A stretch of DNA of 64,000 bases from Topomyia yanbarensis (Eukaryota; Arthropoda; Insecta; Diptera; Culicidae): contig NC_080672.1 of the NCBI RefSeq assembly GCF_030247195.1, positions 397,189,037-397,253,036 of the forward strand, given 5' to 3'. Positions 57,101 to 64,000 of this stretch are shown one piece after another. Position numbers and translations under genes: made by a program. Numbering within the stretch: the stretch's first letter is position 1; each line of letters starts with the position of its first letter. The notes under the pieces were generated by a model. That model was not told the DNA's origin. It saw only the letters and a program-made list of their open reading frames with translations, and did not search any database.

Positions 57101-60100
57101 CGGAGTTTTTTTTTATTATGGGATAATTTTTATTGTAGGAAAACACATTGGTTGTTCACGAAAACCATCATTTTAAAGGAAAGAAATACACGATTTATTT
57201 AAAATTCGATATATCATGCTCACCGAAGACGATATCATAATATTTGCGTTCAGGTGCAGAAGCTACAATTTAGAGAACTTTCAATGAATAATTATTCCTT
57301 TTTTTATTGTACTATTCAATGCTAAAAAAATTCTGGAACAAAAAAAGTAAATATGAATCTTAATGTAATAAGAAAAGCCGTATTACACTGTTAGGTGGAT
57401 ATAACCAATTTTTTATTGCGAAATTTGAATTCTGCGACCCAAATTTACTATAGAAATACAGTTATGTATCAAAATTTGCATTGAATATATTTATGACCGC
57501 CTCTCTTAAGGAATGGAACCACTGTGCAGTGGCCTCCAAGAGGGAGGGAAAAGAGAAGGTCGATACGGGCACTCAGACAGTGGCCTTCACCTTCTATGGA
57601 GCAGCCACGTCGCTCGAATCGGCGGCCGAGTTCCCCTCGAAGGGAAAAGGCAAGGGCAAGGGCAATCGCAAGACGGCGTCGAACGCGAAGCGCCCTAAGA
57701 AGTCGCCAGGCGAGGGTGCAAAAAGCGACACCACACGGCGTGCAACCGTTAAGGTCAAACGCCGTCTGGGCGAGGTAAGCGAGGGCGAGAGTGACCTCGC
57801 TGAGCAGAGCGTTGGTACCAGCAACACGGCGCGACCGGGGCAGGGGGACCCAAACCCCTGGACGCTGGTCACCAAGAAAATGCCGGCACCGACACCGGAG
57901 GTACCGCGGCCCGCGAAGAAGGCCAAGGACAGAGGCGAGGCCTTGTGGTTGAAAACCGACAAGGACAAATACGCCGATGTCCTAAAGTCGATGAAGGCGG
58001 CCGAAAGCCTTTCGGCCTATGGGCAAGATGTGCGTAGCGTGAGACGCACCAACACGGGGGAAATGCTTCTGGTGCTGAAGCGAGGCGCACAATCTAGTGC
58101 GGTATACAAGGCCTTGGCCCAAGAGGTCCTTGGAGAAGGCGCCCAAGTCAGGTCGCTAGGAGCGGAAATGACCTCTTATCAGACCCATACCGCATCCCTG
58201 CCAGCAACGGCAATTGGGTGTCGGATGGGTCTGGAATGGTGGCAATCTGTACAACGGGACGGTTCCCGGTTCAAGAGGTAATACACCCCTCCGCCGAGGG
58301 TGTCGCGATTGCCAAGATCAATGATGTGTTCTATTGTAGCTGCTATGCCCCACCTATGTGGCCAATAGAACAGTTCAACCAGATGATCGACAGGCTCTCG
58401 TCGGACCTAGTGGGCCGGAAACCGGTAGTCATAGTGGGAGACTTTAACGCTTGGGCAGTGGAGTGGGGCAGCCGCTGTACAAATAGCAGGGGTCAAGCGC
58501 TAATGGAAGCGCTTGCGAAACTCGATACTGTGCTAGCTAATAATGGCTCCGCTAGTACATTCCGTAGAAACGGAGTGGAGGCGTGGATTGACCTAACATT
58601 TGCCAGCCCGAGTCTGGCTCCAGGCATGGAATGGAGGGTAGACGAAGGCTACACCCATAGCGATCATTTAGCAATCCGCTTTAAGATCAACTATGGTGTG
58701 CAGCATCCGAGGGCGGGAGATCCCTGTCAGGTACGCGGGTGGAAGTCCAATCACTTCGACAGCGAAGCTTTCACCGCGGCCCTGGAAATGGAGGCCAACA
58801 TCGACAGTCTAAGCGGGGATGCGCTGGTAGCTGTTCTATCACGCGCGTGCGACGCCACTATGCCGAGAAAAACACTGCCAAGAAACGGTAGATGCCCGGT
58901 ATACTGGTGGAGTGCCGAGATTGCAGCTCTACGGTCAGCCTGCCTCAGAGCTAGACGTAGGATGCAAAGAGCTCGCACCGAGGATGTAAGAGAGAACCGC
59001 CGTGAAGTGTTTCGAGCTGCGAAATTGGCCCTTAACAAGGCTATTAAAAGCAGCAAGAGAGCGTGTTTCGACAACCTGTGTGAGAGTGCCAACGCGAATC
59101 CGTGGGGTGACGCCTACCGGATTGTGATGACCAAGACCAAAGGGGGCTCCTCACCCCCAGAACGGTCTCCGGACCGGTTGGCAACGATTATCGAAGTACT
59201 CTTCCCGTCTCGAGCCACAAGCCCCTGGCCACCTGCACTACGAGACAGTGTGGGCACGGTCGAAATGGTGGCTCCAGTGACGAATGAAGAACTACTCGCA
59301 GTGGCTAAATCCCTAGCAATGAACAAAGCTCCAGGGCCGGATGGAGTTCCAAACAACGCTCTCAAGGCAGCGATCATAGCGAACCCGAACATGTTCAGGC
59401 TAGCTATGCAGAGATGCCTTGACGAGTGCCATTTCCCCGATAGATGGAAAAGGCAGAAATTGGTGCTGCTCACCCCGTACGCAGAAGGTACGGACGGCCT
59501 GTCAAGCAACCAGTTTGGCTTTCGGAAGGGTAAGTCCACGGTGGACGCTATCAACTCAATGATAAAAACTGCCGAGATAGCGATCCAACGAAAAAGGCGA
59601 GGCATTCGATACTGTGCGTTAGTGACACTTGACGTGAAGAACGCATTCAACAGCGCAAGCTGGGATGCCATCGCGCTCTTGTTACACCGGCTTAGCCTAC
59701 CGGTGGGTCTGTACCGGATCCTGGAAAGCTACTTCCAGAAACCACGTACTGCTATACGAGACCGATGCCGGTCAGAAAAGGGTTCCGATTATTGCCGGAG
59801 TCCCGCAGGGCTCGATCCTAGGCCCGGTGCTATGGAACCTCATGTATGACGAGGTTCTGAGACTGAAGTTCCCTCCTGGGGTCAAGATCGTCGGCTTTGC
59901 TGACGACGTAACTTTGGAGGTCTACGGGGAGTCAATTCCTGAGGTAGAACTAACCGCAGAACACGCGATCAGCACGGTGGAGGAATGGATGAGCGCGAGA
60001 GGCCTGGAGCTCGCTCATCATAAGACGGAGGTAGTTATCGTCAACAACCGCAAGTCGGCACAACATGCAGTTATCCATGTGGGAGAAGTCGCGATCACTT

Positions 60101-63100
60101 CACAGCGAAGTCTGAAGTCTCTCGGAGTCATTATAGACGACAAGCTAACCTTCGGCAGCCATGTCGACTATACATGCAAGAAAGCGTCGACTGCTGTTGC
60201 GGCTCTATCGAGAATGATGTCCAACAGCTCAAAGGTGTGCGCCAGTAGACGTAGGTTACTGGCAGGCGTTGCCGTATCTATCCTCAGGTACGGCGGCCCG
60301 TCATGGTCAAGAGCACTGAGGATAACCAGTTACCTGCAGAAACTGGAGAGCACCTACCGCGTGATGTGCCTCAGAGTGATATCTGCCTACCGCAAGGTAT
60401 CACACGATGCATCCTGCGTGATAGCGAGCATGATGCCAGTCGGGCTGGTCATTCGGGAAGATGAGGAGTGCTTTGAGCTACGTGGAAATAGGGGAGCCCG
60501 CGAGCGCACCAGGGCGACCTCGGTCGCCAGATGGCAGCGTGAATGGGACAACTCCTCGAAAGGTAGGTGGACTCACCGGCTGATACCTAGCATATCGAGC
60601 TGGGTGGGAAGACCCCATGGGGAAGTTCACTTCCACCTGACACAATTCCTGTCAGGCCATGGCTGTTTCCGTCAGTACCTCCACAGGTTCGGGCACGCGG
60701 AGGTCCCAGTCTGCCCGGACTGCCCAGGTGTAGATGAAACTGCCGAACACATACTGTTCGTATGTCATCGGTTCGACGTCGAAAGAAGAGCAATGCTTGA
60801 CGTCTGTGGCTGGGACACAACCCCTGATACCCTTATTCAGCGGATGTGTCAATCGGTGGAGAAGTGGAACGCAGTCTCGGCTGCTACCATCCAGATTGCC
60901 AGTAGGCTACAGGTAATCTGGCGAACCGAGCAACAGACGACGGGCACGGCTAACTAGTGATTGGTTAGCTGGAGCGAAAAAGGCCAAGCGCAAAAAAGGG
61001 AGTGAATGGTCTGTTCATGCCGAGGCAGGTTTGGCGCAGCGACTGGCAACCGCGTAAGGGGTAAACCCAGCCACCCCGAAGCAAGACAGAAGAGTGAGTG
61101 TATAGGCGTATAAGTGGACTGCCTCATGCCAAGACGGGAGGGTCGTAGCGTAGTATGTTGGGACTTAGGTATCGATACCTCATGGCGTGGCAGAGGAGTG
61201 GAAGGGTGAGCATCCAAGTCAGTCTCACACGGCATGTTAAGGGTGAGCACAAAAGTCAGCCTCACATGGTATGTCAGAAGTGGGGCCTAAGAAAAATGTC
61301 CCACATGGGATGCCAGGGGGAGTGACAAAGGTACAATAGAGTGGCACGATTGAGAGTGAATCAGGTGATAGGGTGAGCACCCAAGTCAGCCTCATGTGGG
61401 AGTGTTTGAGAGTGAATCAAAGTGCGATTGAGAGAGCACCCAAGTAAGCCTCATATTAACGTGTGAGTGAGAGTGAATGAGTACATTTAGTACAGCCATC
61501 CCCCAGAAGTAATACCGAGAGGTAGTTCCTGGGAGGAATGATGGCGGAGCCCAATCGAGTTTAGTCGGTATTAATGGCTGGTCACCATTCGAGCCCGACA
61601 CGCCACCAGTGCACCCCGTGTGGTAGATTGGACCCTACCAATAGCACGTGTACTGGGCTAGGACGTGAAGGTCTTCTCCATTGTAAAAAAAAAGACTTAA
61701 GTAAAGCTTGGTGTAATGTAGCCCCAATTTTAGATAAAATGGACAAATTACCACAAATTACCAAATAATCAAAAATGCGGACAAAAAGTACAAACACAAA
61801 TAATTGCGTTACATTCCCAGGTAAATTTCACGTAATCTATATCTTCTTATCTAATAATTTGATTAGTATTTTAGTACTTCCCCAAGAGAATTTAAGTTGC
61901 ATTGTTTTTTACGTATATTTTATATTTCGGATTCATCGCCTACTACGATTACTTGCAAGTATTTTATTCAACTTATATCCAATTTTGATATTTGTGTTGA
62001 ACCAGCGAATAATGCTACGTTTTGCTTTTGTCAAAATATAACATTAATTTTTAACTAGAAGTTCAAGTATCATTCTTTAATTTTGGCGTAACGTAGCCCC
62101 CGTGGCGTAAAGCAACCCCCGATGACGGTAATCGATTTTTTAAAGAAATCAGCCCAATTTTCTAATCTCTAATCTCTATTTGAAAACACTGTTATTGAAA
62201 ATCTAGTTATTAAAATAAGAAAGAACTATTTAAAAATCCATAAATTGATTCATCGGTTGCGGAGATATTATACGCACCACTAACGCTACTGTAAAGAAGT
62301 ACTTCGCGGTAATAGTCCGTGAATTTGTCAATTTTGGCATGAAAACATGAACATTCTTTAGCAAAGACTTGCGTAAGTTTTGGACACTATACTTTAAAAA
62401 ATCACAACAAAGGCGATTACCGAGTTCAAAGATATATCGCCCATTGATTTGCGAACCACTTAAAAACGTATATATTACAATTACTACTCACTCCAAGTAT
62501 TTGCCGGTCGAGATACTGCCTCCAAATTTTTTTTGCAGAACGTAAGTTTTATGAAATAAATTAAAAAATCCTTTTCCCGGAATGGAGAAACATATCTTCC
62601 CGGGATTCGGAAATCCCGTGAAAGCCACAAATCCCGAGAAAGCTAAAAATCCCGGGATGGATTTATTTATTTTATTATTTTAATTTGCATTAATCATTCT
62701 GCTCATTATATGAATTTAATAAAATTGGTTGACTTTTATTGATTTTTTTTTCAATTTTATTAGTTTTATTGATTAATTTATTAGTTTATTCAAGGTTTTA
62801 TTCGTGCAGTTTCTAGTAAACTATGATCATCCCATCTTTAGTTGGGTGCCTACTTCGCATGAGTTCTGAAAACTAATGATTGATTCAACAGTGGTATGCG
62901 CAAGAAATGTCTCATCTCACTGATAGGTGGATTAAGTCTTTTTTTACCTATATTTTCAAAAGCCGGCCGGTACATTATCGCTCAATACTTTTTTTACCAC
63001 TTTATTGGTTATCTTCAATATAAATTTAGAAATGTAATGTAAAATGGGATCAGTAGATACTCTTGGCTTGTGAAATCAAGCAATTTCATACCAATTTCAT

Positions 63101-64000
63101 TTTAAAATCTGTGATTGTTTAAGGGTATAGTAGAAACCTAGACATATTTGTATTTCCATTTTTTTATCGAATACTCACTTTATACACTAATGATTTAAGG
63201 ATTCGTTAGTGAAGTTCCACAATATTAATTTTAAGGCCAATTTGAAGCCAACTATATGACAAAGCTATTCTTCTGAAATCGTTGGTCAAAAGATATTTAA
63301 TTTTTATATATGTATCTACTATATAGACAAAACTAACCAAAACCATTCCAATTAGTACATACCCGCCAAGTTTCTTCATCACGTTTCTCTCGTGATAAAC
63401 TACAGTTGAACACTTTTCTGTGATATTTTCCCTTTGACTGTTGTGTACCAATTCGTGGCGGGTTTGAAGATCAACTTTATCATCCTCATCATCATGTTCT
63501 GAATCGCACACCAGTCTGAAGTAATGGTCCGCAGGATTGCAATTTATCGGCAGAGGGAAATGAATACTGTAAAACCAAAAATATGGACATTAGATATAGG
63601 CGAATTTAGATAACCGAGATAGATCTCACCTATTGAAAAATGACCTAGCCTCCGTCGTGGGTCCCTGGTAGTATACTTTACCTTTTCTAAGCAGCATGAC
63701 GTCGCTGAAGCACTCGAAAAGTGCCGATGCCGGGTGATGAATCGTGCAGAGAATCGCTTTTCTGTGTTCCGTGGCTAACTTCCGGAGTGTTCTGATAACG
63801 GAAAGTGCATTGAAACTGTCCAGCCCAGTGGTAGGTTCATCGCAGAACAAAACATGCGGGTCAGTCAATAACTCTCCAGCCAGATTGACCTTCTTCCGTT
63901 CCCCTCCCGAAAGTTTCGAAATCCTCGTTAGTTCACAGTTTTCCAATCTCAACTCATTGATAACTGTTCTCATCTGGGACCGGGATACTCCTTTCAGTTT
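44719..64000 (-). CDS. ABCG half-transporter (White/Brown/Scarlet-type), 3' part of gene
   Basis: Five minus-strand exons (64,000-63,630; 63,566-63,363; 46,432-46,321; 46,091-45,728; 45,101-44,719) join in one frame over 1,434 nt, i.e. 477 residues plus stop. Every intron is GT-AG and the phases agree. The protein begins inside the nucleotide-binding domain. It shows the ABC signature LSGGERKKVN, Walker B LLTDPHVLFCDEP with the D-loop TTGLDS, and the H-loop TIHHPAS, then a linker and a six-span G-type membrane domain. Family members are 600-700 residues, so the Walker A half lies beyond the right edge. ABCG proteins pair up to export lipids or pigment precursors. The substrate cannot be read from sequence; the eye-pigment-type label is inferred. 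One intron is about 16.9 kb and full of transposons. Confidence 0.88.
45728..46091 (-). CDS. ABCG exon: membrane spans
   Basis: Acceptor ATCTAG/ATC, donor TACG/GTACGT, 364 nt. It encodes SALYFHITPTSQTAIQDIRG, then hydrophobic spans (FFLMLCELLYTVSYAVFYMF, FFESFLFVGIIYGCVQF, ATVCSVASLLAVAYG) separated by the PLLRREVGERTYRLSAYY block that is characteristic of ABCG membrane domains. A longer frame running from the previous exon across the intron is an artefact. Confidence 0.9.
46321..46432 (-). CDS. ABCG exon: connector helix and first membrane span
   Basis: CCACAG/G...CTG/GTAAGT, 112 nt. Its first base completes the glycine codon of the upstream exon 16.9 kb away. It encodes NNRQPDWSTQLYLLLHRGVI and IREYVIVTSLFL. 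The W..Q...L..R pattern is the ABCG connector entering membrane span 1. It ends in phase 0. Confidence 0.88.
46720..47310. repeat. Mosquito-type dispersed repeat copies
   Basis: TTTCTCTCATAGAAAGGTTA at 46,721 and the block GAGACCTGGGCCGAGTATTG / ACCAATCGACTCAGCTCAAC at 47,250-47,290 are relatives of the repeats at 16,920, 31,290 and 40,675. AT-rich, no gene. Confidence 0.5.
47500..49740. repeat. Degenerate CATGA/TCACGA repeat field with inverted halves
   Basis: The left half (47,640-49,050) repeats TTCATGATTCCTAGTATA, TAGTCACGACT and CATTCGTGCTTGTGAAATAG about every 100-130 bp. The right half (49,250-49,680) repeats AAATATCACG..AACGTGA, AAATTACGAAAATC and AAGATCCTGAAATCATGAAC, largely the inverse. 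An insertion-like unit at 47,970-48,900 with GAAGCAAGC/GCGAAGC words lies in the middle. Related fragments continue at 51,400-51,560. No ORF of value. Confidence 0.5.
49775..51352. mobile_element. 1,578-bp TA-flanked MITE with stacked terminal units
   Basis: Ends CAGTGTGTCCCACATTAATA and inverse CAGTGTGTCCCATATGTTCA, with TA outside (49,773-49,774; 51,353-51,354). The ends are typical of Tc1/mariner-type elements. Each arm is three tandem copies of a ~172-bp unit plus the start of a fourth. Left-arm starts are about 49,780, 49,954, 50,124 and 50,295. The right arm mirrors these with matching unit ends near 50,822, 50,994, 51,165 and 51,352. Every unit holds TGTCCC..ATTTATACGTTCA, AACTGCACCAAATTTTCA, TTAATCAACGATGTTTCTCG and TTCGTTCGTTTGTTATGGCA. 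The ~460-bp centre has no transposase. Confidence 0.75.
51560..52130 (+). repeat. Diverged direct repeat pair
   Basis: 51,637-51,740 (GCTACAAATATCG ... GGTGTCGACCATAATGATTTACAT ... CCACCTTCGCAGGATTTCTT) is echoed at 51,940-52,040 (GTGCTAATATCG ... AGATGTCGACCAACTTACAT ... CCACCTTCGCGAGGTTTCTT), a ~300-bp period. The overlapping 120-aa ORF has no known domain. Confidence 0.45.
52131..52679. other. Unassigned sequence
   Basis: Nothing recognised, apart from a short palindromic GAGGGGTTTGAACCCCT at 52,145-52,165. Confidence 0.35.
52680..53850. repeat. ~150-bp minisatellite, about seven units
   Basis: CTGGTTCCTCCGGCAAA-type words recur at about 52,926, 53,079, 53,230, 53,381, 53,529 and 53,658. 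Each is followed by GACAATTTTCGACTGGTT, AAAACCCGTCTTGC, GTCAAACTTCATGATTTTGC, GACATTTTGAGGGTTT and a CCCGGGATATTCCGG word. Units are 70-85% alike by eye. Minus-strand frames of about 100 codons give repeating peptides (LPEEPGSRN...), but the period is not a multiple of three and the frame drifts, so this is not a repeat protein. Confidence 0.75.
53855..54360. repeat. Small foldback repeat
   Basis: GGTCCGAATTGGCCCACTTC / CCCCTATAG at 53,885-53,913 is the inverse of CTATAGGGGGAACTGAGCC / AATTCGGACC at 54,143-54,172. A related GATTCGGACC follows at 54,345. The spacer is AT-rich. No target duplication identified. Confidence 0.5.
54361..55559. other. Unassigned AT-rich intronic sequence
   Basis: Nothing recognised except the short dispersed repeat CATCAGAATCCGGCACTAAC at about 55,247, shared with 16,297. 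Confidence 0.4.
56010..58170 (+). pseudogene. R1-like ORF1 (gag-like), interrupted
   Basis: ATG at 56,010 opens MSAASESTSDPPAAVGNSPT and a helical block KQNISKELKQSLLELRKTVR. A TAG at 56,226 breaks it, but the frame goes on (AYAKRVECREKSDRETQTV) into the 1,241-bp insertion at 56,286. It resumes after the insertion as ASKREGKEKVDTGTQTV. The insertion plus duplication is 1,246 bp, which explains the change of frame. A basic stretch follows (KGKGKGKGNRK...), then LVTKKMPAPTPEVPRPAKKA and VRRTNTGEMLLVLKRGA, as in R1/TRAS-type gag proteins. It stops at about 58,170, before the usual CCHC zinc knuckles, which are deleted. Confidence 0.75.
56286..57526. mobile_element. 1,241-bp Transib-like element in ORF1
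   Basis: Begins CACAGTGGTCCCCCCATAGG and ends ..GGAACCACTGTG, with the 5-bp duplication CAGTG on both sides (56,281-56,285 and 57,527-57,531). The inverted termini are only ~11 bp, unlike the 509-bp arms of the copy at 8,907, though both share CACAGTGGTYC. Twenty-one bases after the left heptamer is ACAAAAAAA, similar to the nonamer of a recombination signal. The AT-rich interior has a 77-aa ORF and no transposase I recognise. Excision in silico puts the two ORF1 halves in one frame. Confidence 0.6.
58171..60957 (+). pseudogene. R1-like ORF2: endonuclease and reverse transcriptase, broken
   Basis: Joined to ORF1 by a deletion near 58,171; the endonuclease starts at DPYRIPASNGNWVSDGSGMV, so its first catalytic block is lost. 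Present: FYCSCYAPP, VVIVGDFNAWAVEWGS, ASTFRRNGVEAWIDLTFAS and YTHSDHLAI. In the RT, KLVLL joins TPYAEGTDGLSSNQFGFRKG directly, an in-frame deletion of the first RT blocks at about 59,466. Motif A TLDVKNAFNSASW is intact. A frameshift near 59,738 moves to the frame with GVPQGSILGPVLWN and GFADDVTLEVYG. The C-terminal zinc knuckle is VCPDCPGVDETAEHILFVCH. It ends at 60,957. Confidence 0.8.
61140..61480 (+). repeat. 3' UTR repeats of the R1-like element
   Basis: GGGTGAGCAYCCAAGTCAGY / CTCAYRYGG recurs four times (about 61,205, 61,243, 61,373 and 61,432), interspersed with GAGAGTGAATCA. Irregular spacing of 40-130 bp. Confidence 0.7.
61694..63362. other. Unassigned intronic sequence
   Basis: No gene recognised. 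GTAATGTAGCCCC (61,712) and GTAACGTAGCCCC (62,089) are short direct repeats. 62,570-62,660 has four irregular copies of AATCCCGGGA / AATCCCG.GAAAG words. GAAATGTCTCATCTCACTGA / GGTGGATTAA at about 62,904-62,936 is the short dispersed repeat also seen at 36,105 and 57,370. Confidence 0.4.
63363..63566 (-). CDS. ABCG exon: linker after the nucleotide-binding domain
   Basis: The acceptor TTTTACAG/TATTC and donor GGCGG/GTATGT define 204 nt. It encodes HFPLPINCNPADHYFRLV, the conserved NPADF-like block of ABCG proteins. A charged linker follows (DSEHDDEDDK...) that ends KKLG with two bases of a glycine codon left over. Confidence 0.88.
63630..64000 (-). CDS. ABCG exon: nucleotide-binding domain, partial
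   Basis: Contains LSGGERKKVNLAGELL, HVLFCDEPTTGLDS, TIHHPASALFECFSDVMLL and the KGKVYYQGPT strand after the H-loop. The catalytic glutamate follows the Walker B aspartate, as in active ABC ATPases. It ends TTCAATAG/GTGAGA, phase 2. It is open at the right edge, where the frame starts with KLKGVSRSQ. Confidence 0.92.

Larger units (their letters stand above)
55560..61693 (+). mobile_element. R1-like non-LTR retrotransposon, multiply disabled
   Basis: GC-rich block in an AT-rich intron, in plus orientation, i.e. antisense to the ABCG gene. Order: 5' leader (about 55,560-56,009), gag-like ORF1, ORF2 with endonuclease and RT, a 3' UTR with short repeats, and an A9 tail at 61,685-61,693. There is no RNase H, and a terminal CPDC...H...C zinc knuckle follows the RT, both R1-clade features. 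Damage: a stop in ORF1, a 1,241-bp insertion, an ORF1-ORF2 fusion by deletion, an RT deletion and a frameshift. The 5' limit is approximate and no clear target duplication was found. Confidence 0.8.
46433..63362 (-). other. 16.9-kb intron of the ABCG gene
   Basis: Donor GTATGT at 63,362 and acceptor CCACAG at 46,433. The flanking exons share a glycine codon, so no extra exon is needed between them. It holds the repeat field, MITE, minisatellite and R1-like element listed separately. I saw no missing ABCG motif inside. Confidence 0.75.

Noticed and set aside
57594..57968. Antisense 124-codon ORF in the R1-like element
   Set aside because: Shadow of the GC-rich, Lys/Gly-rich ORF1 on the opposite strand.

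Overview
The window looks like a piece of a large, transposon-rich insect genome, most likely a culicine mosquito of the Aedes type. This is inferred from three things. It contains an ABCG half-transporter gene whose exons are split by an intron of about 17 kb. It holds several classes of non-LTR retrotransposon (RTE-like, LOA/Lian-like with RNase H, R1-like, and a CR1/jockey-group remnant) plus degraded mosquito-style Tc1/mariner transposases. It is also densely packed with TA-flanked MITEs and AT-rich dispersed repeats. No bacterial operons, CRISPR arrays, rRNA genes or intact tRNA genes are visible.

Layout. Positions 1-7.7 kb: a tRNA-derived SINE, a mariner-like transposase remnant, a 1.4-kb A-rich low-complexity block, unassigned sequence, a pogo-like MITE and a second mariner-like remnant. 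Positions 7.76-12.7 kb: an RTE-like retrotransposon on the minus strand, broken by two nonsense codons and by a 1,664-bp element with 509-bp terminal inverted repeats. Positions 12.7-20.5 kb: pieces of R1-type elements, MITEs and composite minisatellite repeats. Positions 20.55-27.53 kb: a TA-flanked DNA element split by a nearly full-length LOA-like retrotransposon, which lies between two identical 204-bp direct repeats. Positions 27.6-44 kb: a foldback element, a (GT)n microsatellite, further MITEs, a CR1/jockey-group remnant, a truncated LOA 3' end carrying a hAT-type MITE, and ~150-bp tandem repeats.

From 44.6 kb to the right edge the minus strand carries the only confidently recognised host gene: the C-terminal 477 codons of an ABCG (White/Brown/Scarlet-type) half-transporter in five exons. 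The splice phases are mutually consistent, and the nucleotide-binding-domain start lies beyond the window. Its 16.9-kb intron holds a forward/inverted repeat field, a Tc1/mariner-like MITE whose arms each contain tandem terminal units, a ~150-bp minisatellite, and an R1-like retrotransposon whose ORF1 is split by a 1,241-bp element.

The most interesting signal is that the two elements interrupting retrotransposon reading frames (8,907-10,570 and 56,286-57,526) both end in CACAGTGGTYC with 5-bp target duplications (CATTG and CAGTG). This end is the heptamer of the V(D)J recombination signal and fits the Transib/RAG-related superfamily. In both cases removing the element plus one duplication copy returns the host ORF to one reading frame, which supports the boundaries. 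All coordinates and comparisons were made by eye; no database search was possible.
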